In this document: in pieces, positions 52,130-63,122 of the stretch | Position numbering within the stretch: position 1 is the stretch's first letter | Layout: each line of letters starts with the position of its first letter | Assembly (NCBI GenBank): GCA_033816765.1 | Contig: CM066293.1 | Location: 2,852,001 to 2,916,000 of the forward strand | DNA from: Nothopassalora personata | Taxonomy: Eukaryota; Ascomycota; Dothideomycetes; Mycosphaerellales; Mycosphaerellaceae | Direction: 5' to 3' | DNA length: 64,000 nucleotides | Translations under genes and position numbers: made by a program | Notes under the pieces: model-generated | The model's input: only the letters and a program-made list of their open reading frames with translations | What the model was told of the DNA's origin: nothing | Database searches by the model: none

Positions 52130-54616
52130 ACAATCTATACACGCTATAGAGTCCGAACGCGACGACAGTAGCGCTACGCCTACGGCTCCCCTAAGCCCTA
52201 GGGCCTAGTAATAAGCGAGGCGTGTAGCCTTAGTCGTAAGGAGGGATACCCTTCGGGTAGAGGTTAAGGAGAAGGGGATATAGAGGGAGATTAAACAGTT
52301 AGAGATCTTACGGGACGTAAGCGTGCCGCCGGCGGACCCTTAGGGCAAATCCGGCGGAGAACTATCCCCTACTCCCCCTCCCCCTCCTCTATCTATAGTA
52401 ACTAACGATAATATCGTAGCTCGAGGCGCGGTTGCATCGTATACGATACGTTTACGTCTTAAAGAACCTACGCCTTTTAGAGGGGACTCGATTAAGAAAG
52501 CACGGGTATTCCTAAGGGAGCTCTCTCTTATCTTTACCCTCTTAGGCAGCACGTATGTAACGAACGAGTTAAAGGTCCTATATAGGGTTATGTACCTAAG
52601 CGGAGAGGCAAGTAAGCGATAGTACGCTAACTATAGCGCCCTTAACCTTAAAGGGTATACATACTAGGACTTTAAGGAGTTCTATCGAGACGCATACGGT
52701 AACCCTATAAACCGCGTGCTTAACGTAATGTTAGAGTATAAGGCGGTGAAATAGAAGGATAACTAGACAGTACGTTAGTTTACGACTAAGCTAGATGTTA
52801 TAGAGAATTAGTTAGGGGACTATACGGAGGCGCAACGCGTACGGCACATGCTCGCTAAGCTTACGCCTAGCCTACGGTCCGTAATCGTTAAGTTTTATAA
52901 CATCCTAATAACTAGAGAGGAACTAGTAATCCTAGCTTCGCGTATTAAAAGCACGGAGCGTAGTAGCGGAGGGCACGACCGCGGGTAGTATAGTCGCCGT
53001 AGGCGAGAGACTAAGGGCGACTAAGGGCGAAGCGATCGTAGCTCGAAGCAGTAGAAGCATAGTTAGGCGTCGCGCAACCCGGGTACGAGTTACTAGCGGG
53101 ACGCCGGCGGATCGTCTATAACCTTCGATAGGACTAAAGCGGAGTACTATAGATACTATAAGAAGGGTTACATTAAGACGGATTGCCCGAATAGGCACCT
53201 ATGGAAGGACCGTAACGCGTAAGCGGTTCGTAGGGTAGACGCTACGAAGGCTCTAACTAAGAAGGGTAGCGACTAGGGAAAAGGTAGAGGACTAGAAGTA
53301 GGTCGCTCCTAAGTCCGAGTTTTCCTAAAGTCGACCCTTTAAGGCGAGTAGATATGTATCTAGCGTAGCGACTAGGGAAAAGGTAGAGGACTATAAGTAG
53401 GTCGCTCCTAAGTCCGAGTTCTCCTAAAGTCGACCCTTTAAGGCGAGTAGATGTGTGTCTAGCGTAGCGACTAGGGAAAAGGTAGAGGACTATAAGTAGG
53501 TCGCTCCTAAGTCCGAGTTTTCCTAAAGTCGACCCTTTAAGGCGAGTAGATGCGTGTCTAGCGCGTCACTTGCGAGGCGTAGTCGAGACTCGTAAGGGCT
53601 TTCGCGAGGCTACGTTTCTCCTAGATAACTGTACGGATCTTAGCCTAGTATCGTATAAGTATGTACTCCGACATTGAATGTAACCTATTAATAGGGTAAG
53701 GCTACCGAAGTTAGAGTCGTATACGTATAACCTAGGGTATTGCTACGGCGCCTTTACGGTTCGGCTGCGACTCGCTAATAATACGGGAGTAGAGCGCGTA
53801 AGTAACGCTATCTACTACGCGGTACCTATAGGTAGGCTATTAGTAATTTTAGGTAGACCCTAGAGGTACCGTAATCGAATCGTAAAGAGCGATTATAAGG
53901 ACTAGTAGTACTACGGTGTAGAGACGCCTACGATCTAGTAGCGTAATGCACGCGAGTTCCTTAAGGATCTCGAGAGCTTAAAGTAGGTTTATACGATAAG
54001 TGTTCGGGCTATTACTATAGTAGTACCCGAAGGAGAGGGCCCCTCGTAGCCTAAAGAATTTGTAGACTTCCGAGATATATACGTACCTAATAAGTAGGCG
54101 AAGCGCGAGATGCCCGACGGGGTTAAGTATACGATTAATCTCGTTAAAGGAAAGAAACCCCCTTTTAAGCCGCTATACCACTAGTCCTTAACTGAGCTAA
54201 AGGCCTTAAAGGAGTACCTTACGTAAGCAATAGAGAAGGGGTGGATTAGGCGGTCCGTAAGCGAGGCGGGTGCGCCTATCTTATTCGTGCTAAAGAAAGA
54301 CGGTACCCTTAGGCTCTATATAGACTATAGAGGCTTAAATAAGATTATAGTAAAGAACCGATACCCCCTGCCCCTAATTAGCGAGACGCTAGATAGGCTA
54401 TTAGGTTCTAGGTTCTTTACTATAATTGATTTAAAGGACGCCTACTATCGTATCCCTATTAAGCGAGGCGATAAGTGGAAGACTACGTTTCGCACGCGAT
54501 ACGGACACTACGAGTACCTAGTAATGCCGTTCGGGTTAACTAACGCACTAGTAACCTTTTAAGGGTATATTAACAAGGCGCTAACCGGCTTAGTTAATAA
54601 CATTTACGTAGTCTAC
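52130..54616 (+). pseudogene. gag-protease-RT of element E (RIP-degraded, truncated)
   Basis: The gag capsid region is at about 52400-52950 (for example VLRVMYLSGEASK-like near 52580, then NPINRVLNVMLEYK-like near 52710). A zinc-knuckle region lies near 53147-53200, with Cys residues partly lost (YYRYYKKGYIKTDCP). The 99-bp triplicated segment follows, then the protease region (FSRQLRF-type strand near 53610), then RT. Stops are at Gln/Trp-type codons. The encoded polyprotein cannot be made. Confidence 0.7.
53271..53567 (+). repeat. 99-bp in-frame tandem triplication (33 codons per unit)
   Basis: Units start at 53271, 53370 and 53469, each beginning GACTAGGGAAAAGGTAGAGG, and differ by a few transitions. 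The corresponding place in chromovirus D holds a single unit. It lies at the gag-protease junction. Confidence 0.9.
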
Positions 54617-55315
54617 TATTAACGACTGATTAGTTGTGTTAACCTTAGGTTTAGTTGTGTTAACCTTAGGTTTAGAGGAAGGGTTCCTTAGGTCTAACTT
54701 ACCCCTATTTCATTTTAGGTTTAATTAGATATTTAGGTAAGCTAGCGGGACTAGTATAGCTATTAAGATATATACTACGCAGTTAAGCATTGTAAGCGTA
54801 GCATTAAGGCAACAATTCAATTTATACCTCTCGAGTAGAGGGTATAGGGGTTTAGGTCCGCTAATCCTCTTATTTTATCCGGCTACTACGCTACTCGTTA
54901 CGTGACCTGATTGTACGGTCCCGGGACCGGCAAATACCTCTGCTTACATAAGCGCCGCTCTACACTACCACAACTTAGATAGGCCTACATAGGGTAGTTA
55001 GTAGACATTATTTTAGTAGTTAATAAGGGGGGGTATTAAGTGTATACCCGGTAGCGTATTAGCATCCAGTTTATAAGGTTAAAATCACGGTTTAAGGTCC
55101 AAGGTTCACGGTTAAGGTTATTACTTAAGGTTAAGGTTTAAGGTTAAGGTTCAAGGTTAAGGTTCAAGGTTAAGGTTTAAGGTCAAGGTTCACGGTTAAG
55201 GTTAACTAAGGTCGAAAACACTTAAGGTCTAAGGTATTTAGTAACAATTACGGTTATAAGGTCCTATTAAGTAACAACTAGTATTAGTACATTCTAAAGC
55301 AAGCACTACGTAACA
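54617..55315 (+). repeat. 5' LTR of element B (inner edge approximate)
   Basis: The start is fixed by comparison with B'. The inner end is one of several TAACA sites (55247, 55277 or 55315). It contains a G-run plus TATTAAGTGTATACC near 55026-55045, about 100 bp of AAGGTT-type repeats (55100-55215) and a palindromic core near 54927-54945. Confidence 0.65.
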
Positions 55316-57180
55316 ATGGATACGGCTACATTACTAGAAAAACTTAGCACCTTTACCAACATAGGTAGAGGCTACGAACAGCCTATAAACCCTACGAAAA
55401 TGGAAGGGGTCTATAGGGATTCTGTCCCTTATAAGGGGATAGAGGAATCGGAGGAAGGGGAAACACCTAAATCTAGTAAGGAAGGGAGAAGCGGAACTAG
55501 CGCCGCTAAATTAGGTATAGGTATAGGAACGAACAGTATAATTGGAATGGATGCTATAACTGCCCTCTTTAGACGATTGGTAGTAGTAATAGAAAACGCT
55601 AGCCCTCGCTTTCCACCTCTAGGAGGTACTAAGAATCCGTTCTTTAATGGCACTAATGCTACTAAGTTCTAGGAGCGGTTTAGCGACCTAATAGACTAGT
55701 ATCCGCCTCGGGCATCTATTAAGAAGGATGATTTCTAGGGCAGGTTTAAGCGCAATTGCGAAACTACTATCCGGCGCGTAGTTATAAGGCTGCCTAGGTA
55801 GCTTACTAATAAGGCACGTTTTAGGAGGGCGTTCTTATTAGAGTTCTTAAGGTTTAACGCCTACTCGATGTTAGGGAGTCGGGAATATCTTAAGGAGATT
55901 GTTAGGGCGCAGTAAGGCAAGAGGCCTAAAGAATAAGATATAAAGGAATTTATCCGCCTATTTATATCCTTAAGTGACCTAATTGATCCTAAGGATTTAG
56001 ATAACAGCTCCCGGAGTCGCCTCCTCCTTTAGGGATTACTAGAGGGAGTCGCGAAAGCGGTCTATAAGGCTTACGGGTTTTACCTAAAGCAACCTAAGAA
56101 GTTTAGGGACTTTTAGAGAATCCTCGATGAAGCTACTAGTATCGTAGATAGTAAGGAGGGATAGAAAGCTATATATATAGATTTTCCTCTTACTTTACCT
56201 TAGCTACACCGCTTAGTCGTAAAGCAAATGCCGCGCCTTAAGCCTAAGATTAACACGCTTAAGAAGGCTACTTCTAGGACTGTTATTAATAATAACCTTA
56301 TCTAGAAGGTAGCTAAAATGAGTATACGTGCATACTAGCGCGGTCGCGTCGCGGACGCGGGTACCTTCTACCCGAGCGAGAATTAACGCTCTATGTAACC
56401 GGAGAGGCACGACCTAGATACTAAACTGTAGGTTTACGCAATATAGCGTCCCCTATCGTAGAATCGCGAATAGTCTAAAGCGATAGATAGTTGTTGCTAC
56501 AACTATAGCAGTTCGAAGCACTAGGCTAGTAACTATAGGGCGATAAGGTCCTTAATATCTCGGGGCTACGTATACCTCGCCCCGAACAACTAGTAGTATC
56601 TAGGGAAAGAAGGCGATCCGCGTCCTACTAAGTTCAACTTTCGGAGGGACTATAGTAAATCAAAACTGCTCTATATACTCCCTCTACTCGAAGAACATTA
56701 TAGGCCGATCGAGTTTAATAACTAGTATGAGATTTCTGTACTACGTAAGTAATAGATAGGTAGGGACTACACTAGGGTAACAAAGGTTACGCCTCCTAAT
56801 TATTCTAAGCCCCCTCCTAACTTTAGGTATTTAATAGAGTATAGCCCTTAGGACGCACGGTCTAGCTAAATAGAGAAGGCTACTAGTACATATTAGGTCT
56901 TATTTGGAGAAAGTAAAGTAGAGCAGGCGGTCGACTTAGGCGAGCTTAACGAGGTATCTACCTATCCTATGTAGTCTAATAAAGTGAAAGGGAAGGCACC
57001 CGTAGGCATTCTAAAGAATCCGCACCCGAGGACCCGGTCCTTAGCCTAGGATCTACGAGCCCGAGCTAAGGCTACTAAGAAAGTTCGCCTACAATTAGAA
57101 TAGGAGATCCGGTAAGCTGAGATTAACTAGTAGGAGGTTAAAATAATTAATAAAGTTAGTGCTTAAATGAGCGAAACTTA
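55316..57180 (+). pseudogene. gag of element B, RIP-degraded
   Basis: The first 118 codons (55316-55672) are open: MDTATLLEKLSTFTNIGRGY, then a Glu/Lys-rich and Gly-rich segment, then NPFFNGTNATKF, which matches the FFDGxNATxF start of the gag domain in this lineage. The frame continues through TAG stops with ERFSDLIDQYPPRA and EFIRLFISLSDLI-type helices to about 57180. The start codon follows the apparent LTR end almost directly. Confidence 0.7.
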
Positions 57181-59964
57181 ATTATTAGCTAAATCCGGGG
57201 TAACCCTAGGAAGGGGAAATGATGCCTAAGTGAATAGATTAGGGAACGATGCTAATAAAGGACTGCCTAAGGATATGCCTATTAGTCCCGTGAACGCCCC
57301 CTTCGCATAAAGGAAGCGTATATAGAATACTAAGACTATAAGGATTAATAACTACGTCCGACAATATAGTTTAGCTAGTAATGGCCCGGTTATAAGGGAA
57401 GAGAGTATTATCTACTAGATTGATTAGATCCTCTAGATAACGTTTCCTAATGTGAACGCCTAAGATTAGTTTCGATATAGTCGCTAGTTCGAGGCTACCC
57501 TCTTCGGTCGCGTTACTAACACCTCCGCTCTTTAGGAGAAGCTTGCTATAGTGCGACGCCTTATAGGAAAGAACCCTAAGGTTCGTACTAGACAAGTAGT
57601 TACCTATGAAGATGAACCTAAGTGTAATAAGGAGGTCTTCCGCGAAGATAGTTAGGCCTAGTATATCGGAGTGTATTTAACTATACTTTACTCTAAAGGA
57701 GCGGTCCCTACTACTAAGCTCTATAAGGACGTTAAGAAAATCGGGCTCTCTAGTGTCCTTAACAACTTTGCTATAGTCCCTAGTCCTTAGGTAGTAGCGG
57801 AGTTCGGGATAAATAAGAACTAGATTAGGTGCCTAATTAACGAGGGTTCCGAGGTGAATATTATCGGCTAGAGGAACGCTTATAGATTTAGGTTACCGGT
57901 AATGTCGAGTACTTAGCTTACCTTTCGAGGTACTAGAGGGCGGGCCTAGTTTAAAGGTGTTATAGGCAATTTGGATGTTTAGGTATTTAGGGTTCACTAC
58001 TAAATAGACATGTTTATCTTCTCGGATCTAAACTTACTAACAATCCTAGGACGTCCGTAGGCCCGTAAGGTGCAACTTACTTCCCGTAACTGCGATAATG
58101 GTTTATAGGAGGGGACTATTACTAGCCGTAAAGGTGAAAGTGTTATGTTTACTACCCTAGTTAGCTCGGACAGGTGCAAGACCCTTTAAGAACTATTAAA
58201 AGCGTTGGGAAATGGAAGGGTAGGTTAAGTTACGGCGCTTAACCCACCAATTTACTAAAGCCGGATTTAACAAAATTGATAAGGTTCTCGCACTATCTCG
58301 GAAAAACCTCGGACCTTAATTTACCGGTCCCGGGACCGGTAAATAGCTATAGTAAGGAAAACGGATACGACTACGACACGACGTATCTATAGGACGGCAT
58401 AACGCATCTATAGGAACCCGGTAAGGCTCTAACGCCTAGCAACTATTTAGCTTACTTATTAGGATTGCTTAGGACTACTAGAGTAAAGGAACGAGTTGTA
58501 GAAATTGGAATAGGCGCGTTTAAGGGAGATTCTATTACTAACGTTTATTCAGTTTAAGGGGATTAGCCTTCCGAGATCCTAAGGCAATCTGCATTGAATG
58601 CTTAGGCACGAAAGCAATAAGTAGGCTAACATATAGCTAATATTAGGATGCCGTAGGTCTTTACGATGTACAAGCGTAAGGCGGATAAGAAGAAGCTAGT
58701 GGACGCGAGCGTTTACGAACGCCTAGAATTACGAGTTAAGGGAGATATAGAATGGAAGCGTAGGGTACTGTACCTAGAATCTAAGATGCCTAAAGAATAA
58801 GGACCGTTCGATAGGAAGTACTTAACTAAGAAATTCTTAAGTATTAAGCGAGGTAGCCGAATTACTCTAGAACGACTTACCTTAATTAAGGTTAGTATTA
58901 AGCTATTGCTAATAGAAAGGGCCTTATTCGATAAGATGCTCTATAACCGGGAGGCAGTCCTCGCTTAGGATTTCAGTTATATAAGGCAAATTAGGCACGA
59001 CGTCGTGCCACCTTAGAAGATTAACACGGTCCCTTATAGGCTATAGTAGGTACGCCCTATCCGGTTACACCTAAGTCTTAGGGCAATCGTTAAGCGCATA
59101 ATTAGAGCCCGGATTAAGAACAACATCCTAGAATACTCATAAGGGGCATACTCTAATAGCTAGTTCCTAGTCGTAAAGAAGGTTAATGCCTCTAGAAGCG
59201 ATGTGCTATATCGGTTAATTAACTTAGCTATGCTCCTAAATAAGGTTACTATACGCGATGCTAACATTCCACCGGCCACGGATAGCTTCTTAGAGGATTT
59301 TACCGGTTACCGAGTCGCTTCACTTATGGACCTATTTTTAGGTTATGATTAGATCACTTTAGATAAGTCCTGCCGGGACTTAATAGCCTTTATAACCCCT
59401 CTTAGCCTAGTACGCAACACGACTCTACCTTAAGGGGCTACTAATTCGGTTGCTTAGTTCGTGCGTGCGGTAATAAAGATTCTACTTAATTATATCTCGT
59501 ATTGAGTAAAGCCGTTTCTCGATGACATCGGTATTAAGGGACTAACTAAGGACTATAGGAATGCCGAAGTAGAGCCTAGGCTAAGGAGATAGGTCGTTAA
59601 GCACATCGTCTCCCTAGATCTAGTTCTTACTAACCTAGAGAGAGCTAGTGCGGTGGTTACTAGAGGCAAATCCTAATAGTTATATAAAAAGCTTAAGATT
59701 GTTAGGTACGTTACTAGCCCGGATAGTCGCTATCCTAACCTAAAGGTTGTGGCTAAGATCCTAGACTAGCCTACGCCTACCTATATTAAGGAGGTCCGCA
59801 CCTATGTGGGGCTATATGTGTACTTCCGGATATAGATCCCCTAGTTCGTTATTATCGCTCGACTAATGTATAAGCTACTAAAGAAGGACGCCGAGTTCAC
59901 CTAGATAGAAAATGAGCAGTTCTTAAAAGAAGAGGTTACTAGATACCTTGTGTAGGCTCTAGCC
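57181..59964 (+). pseudogene. protease and RT of element B, RIP-degraded
   Basis: A protease-like stretch lies near 57830-58060 (INEGSEVNIIG, then LLTILGRP). RT is at about 58690-59700: PYRLQQVRPIRLHLSLRAIV near 59031-59090, TPLSLVRNTTLPQGA near 59395-59440 and KPFLDDIGIKGLT near 59510-59550, the catalytic DD. The frame is interrupted at 59964 by the inserted element. A 26-bp palindrome lies at 58320-58345 between protease and RT. Confidence 0.75.
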
Positions 59965-60725
59965 GTCGTCCTATAGAGAGCGCCTTCACGCGGCGGACGA
60001 CGTAAGTATCTTCGTTACGACGAAGAGAAACTAAGACTCTCTCTCTCGAAAAATACAAGCCTACTCGACTCGAAACAAGAAAAGACAGGTCGGACGAACC
60101 GAACGAACGAGATACGCTCAAAATCTACAAACAAGAACTCCGGAACTGCGAGAAGGGAAAGCGACGTACATAGCGTACACGTCGCTCGAACAACGAAGGC
60201 GCTGTCTACCTGTCGTCCCGGCAAACCACGTAAACTGCCGGCTGGAACCAAGAGAGGCGTTTAGGGGCGCAAACCACGTATACTGCACGGCTGGAACCAA
60301 GAGAGGCCGAGGGGGGGACGACAGCGAGGCCACTGCGACCGAGGAGCTACACTCGAGACCGGAGAACGCGACTGGATTGAAACAGAGGCAACGGGTGTTT
60401 CTTGGGATTTTGCTCGGTGCGTACGGGTACGGCCGGCTTGGCTTTTTAAAACAAGAACGAGACACGGGCGCAAAACTTGTCTCGCCCGGGGCAAGGCGAC
60501 AAACCGCAATTCTCGACAAGACACGACTACCGGGTACGCGCGTACTACGCCGCAATATATTCGATTTACGGTTCGAATAGCGAGCGTTGCTCGCATCTTT
60601 TAAGGAGTTTTTACGTCCGGGGTACGACGGGGCTTTTCTCCTTCTCTCAAATTTTGGTCTCGTTCTCGAGACCCGTGTTGCATAGTCTTTGACTCAAATA
60701 GCACGTTAATGGAATAATCAATCAA
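59965..60725 (+). mobile_element. 761-bp non-LTR (SINE- or truncated LINE-like) insertion in element B
   Basis: It is flanked by a perfect 14-bp duplication TGTAGGCTCTAGCC (59951-59964 and 60726-60739), as left by target-primed reverse transcription. The body is unmutated host-like DNA with no pol ORF. The right end is A/T-rich (AATAATCAATCAA). A perfect stem-loop GGTCTCG-TTCT-CGAGACC lies at 60656-60673, about 50 bp from that end. A 39-bp unit at 60221-60259 is repeated at 60269-60307. The left end can fold (GTCGTCC with GGACGAC). ORFs on the minus strand here lack motifs. Whether it is a SINE or the 3' end of a LINE is open. Confidence 0.65.
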
Positions 60726-60739
60726 TGTAGGCTCTAGCC

Positions 60740-62792
60740 TTAGTTACCCTCTACTACTCACCTAGTGCTAGGTCCATCTTTATCTTAGTTAATGCTAGCG
60801 GCACTAGATAGGGATATATCGTTTCTTAAGAATTAATAGACAGTACTCGACGGCGTTACCCGGTACGGTATAAGAGTAGAATCTAGAACGCGTTAGAATC
60901 TAGATATAATGCTAGTAAGCGGGAATGCCTTAGGGTCCTTAAGGGGCTTAAGAAGATCTAAAGATATATTACTAGCGTTAATTTTGTCCTTAAGGTTAAT
61001 ACTAAGACACTTATATAGCAACTTAACCGGCCGGCTTCGGACCTGCCTAACTCGGCAATAGCCCGGTAGGTCGCATAGATTAGGCTGTTTATTTTCGAAG
61101 TGAAGCACGTTGCGGGAGCTAGGCATACTAGCCTAGATGCCCTGTCTCGTAGGCCCTCTACACCTTAGGAACCTAGGGAAGCTAACGAAGACGAAGTCGA
61201 CTAGATAATTAATAATAAGCTATTCGGGTACCCGGAGCCGGTCGACACCTATCTAGTTAGAATCTAGAAAACACGACATCTCGGGGACTAATATTCTAAA
61301 AGCTCTTAGTAACTTACTTAGGTTATAGAAACTAGGACCCGGCCCGATAGTGTTACCCGTGCTAAGTACCGGCGACTAGTAAAGAAGAGTGTCAATTTCT
61401 TTATCTAAGACTAATTGCTATTCTTCTAGAAGCGCCGAGGAGTACCGTTACAACTTATAATTAACGATAATGAGGCTTAGAAGGAGATCGTTATAGAATG
61501 CCATAAAAGACACGGTTATCGTAGCGCTAAGGTCGTATACAACCTTATTTCCGATCGGTATTACTAGGACGGGTGCTTCGCCAATGTCTCTACGTAGGTT
61601 CGAAGTTATGCTCCTTATAGGTTTTACGAAGGCAACTAGCGCGCTAGTAAGCTTCACTTATCGAGCCCTTAGGTTATTAGTAAGAAGTGGTACTCGGACC
61701 CCGTCTAGGTGCATAAAAATAGATACCTCCTAGTTATGCGCGAAGTACTTAGTAACTAGATCGAGGCTAGAGTAACGAGGGCACCTCCTAGCTCTAAGAC
61801 GGTTACTAAGTTTCTATACGAAGATGTCTTCTATAGGTACGGCTACTATGCTAAAATTGTGCTTAATAACGCTACGGTTTATACGGCTAAGGTTAAGCGG
61901 TTGCTCGTAGGGCTTAGTATTCGAAGGATCCGAATATTACCGTACTATCCGTAGTCTAATGCTCCGGTCGAGGCTAGACACCGTCCGATTCTTGTAGCGT
62001 TAGTAAAGCTTATAAGGAACATATACCGCGGATAGGAGCAATAGGTACCCGCTATATTATAGGCTAATAGGACTACGACCTATCGTACTACTAGAATAAC
62101 GCTAGCTTAGGTCCTATATAGCTATCGCACGATTCTACTAATTAAGGTTAAGCACCCGACGTAGGCGAATTACTAATAGGGATCGGTAAGAACGACTAAG
62201 GACCTGCTTACTATACGTGCGCGTTAACTCTAGGCTCGAGACCTTAGTTTAGAAGAGCTACATACTCGAAGGAAGCGACTAAGAGAACTTAGTAAGGACT
62301 ACTTTAATTCTCACTAGAATGTTAACTCTATTAGTTTCTAGAAGGGCGACCTTGTTATAAGATTCGATAAGCTATATAAGGATGACTTCTTACGTAAGAT
62401 CGGTTACCGATAGCAAGGTCCATATCGGGTGTCTAGTGTCTCTAGGGAGTTTAGTACCTATATTCTTAAGGAACTTAATGGCACGCTAATGAAGGGTGTT
62501 TAAGCACGAGAAAACCTTAAGCTAGTTCTAGAGCTTCGCCCGGATAATATAGGAGTACTAAACTTAGATAATAGGACCGATCTCGTAATAGGGGAGGGAG
62601 AAGTTGCTAATAGCGTCGCTAATAGCGAAGACAGTAGTAATTTAAACGAGATCGAGCCTATCGCCGACGAAGACGTACTACCTATAGGAGTTAACGAAAG
62701 GGGATCGTATCCTAAACCGGAATCTAAGAAGCTATAGGTTAGGCCTTATAACCTTTCTATAGCCGAAATTTCACAGTTTAGTAGGATCGAGG
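60740..62792 (+). pseudogene. RNase H and integrase of element B, RIP-degraded
   Basis: RNase H resumes after the insertion: YNASKRECLRVLRGLKKI near 60910-60962, then QLNRPASDLPNSAIAR near 61019-61065 and HTSLDALSRRP near 61120-61155. Integrase follows, with a zinc-binding part near 61480-61630 (CHKRHGYRSAKVV) and a core near 61700-62000. The C-terminal stretch near 62340-62520 (GDLVIRFDKL, then GPYRVSSVS) is the usual post-integrase domain. Acidic sequence runs to the solo LTR at 62793. Confidence 0.7.
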
Positions 62793-63122
62793 TGTTAGGA
62801 ACCGCTGTACGTTATCACAACTCGGGCTTGGATCTTTGCAGGGATGTCTCAATCAGTTATGAAGGTAGTGGTTCCAAACAGTATATGGTGTATACTTGAA
62901 ATGAGTTGAGCACGAGGCTCCTATCTATACTCGTAAAGAAGCGTCGTCTATATAGTGCCATGTCTTGGTGTGACTGATCAGTCGGATCAGTTGATCTGTC
63001 CTACTCTCTCTGCTCTGTTACAGAGCACGCAGATCAGAGAGAGCACTCTGCATATCGGATCCTTCCACTAGTGTGTAGGCATCGATTGGTTGGCTGGAGC
63101 TTCTCCGGATCGATCCGTAACA
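62793..63122. repeat. Second solo LTR (330 bp), unmutated
   Basis: Same family as 32730-33059 with two visible differences (both G to A). It is flanked by CGAGG (62788-62792 and 63123-63127). Ends TGTTA...TAACA. Confidence 0.9.

Larger units (their letters stand above)
51913..54616 (+). mobile_element. Chromovirus E (D family), 5' LTR to RT, interrupted by element B
   Basis: The 5' LTR is 51913-52108 (196 bp, inverted relative to F), then gag, protease and RT on the plus strand. RT reads [20 protein letters not shown] near 54293-54352 and [13 protein letters not shown] near 54512-54550. It stops at NIYVVY near 54616, where the LTR of element B begins; in D the same frame continues to the LDNILIY active site. 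The remainder should lie to the right of B, outside the window. It is RIP-mutated, but less so in the RT stretch, where 91 codons remain open. Confidence 0.82.
54617..62792 (+). mobile_element. Ty3/gypsy retrotransposon B, RIP-inactivated, inserted in element E (3' end not resolved)
   Basis: The 5' edge is at 54617 (TATTAACGACTG, ancestral TGTTAAC), after E sequence. Order on the plus strand: LTR, gag, protease, RT, RNase H, integrase. RT motifs are NSQFLVVKK, LINLAMLLNKVTIRDANIPP, then TPLSLVRNTTLPQGATNS and FLDDIGIKG; this is the lineage with LPQGATNS and FIDD-x-IKG, best known from basidiomycetes, and not the chromoviruses A and D. It is interrupted by a 761-bp insertion (59965-60725) in RNase H and by a solo LTR at 62793. 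No LTR matching the 5' LTR is seen to the right, so the 3' end is unresolved or outside the window. Confidence 0.82.

Noticed and set aside
54617..55033. This stretch as the 3' internal end of another element, with an LTR starting at 55034 after a G-run
   Set aside because: The same 400 bp precede the G-run in the inverted copy at 577-970 with different outer flanks, so the element edge is 54617 and the G-run is inside the LTR.
60118..60596. Minus-strand ORFs of 111-145 codons
   Set aside because: They fall inside the 761-bp non-LTR insertion, are Arg/Ser/Val-rich with no motif, and reflect base composition.
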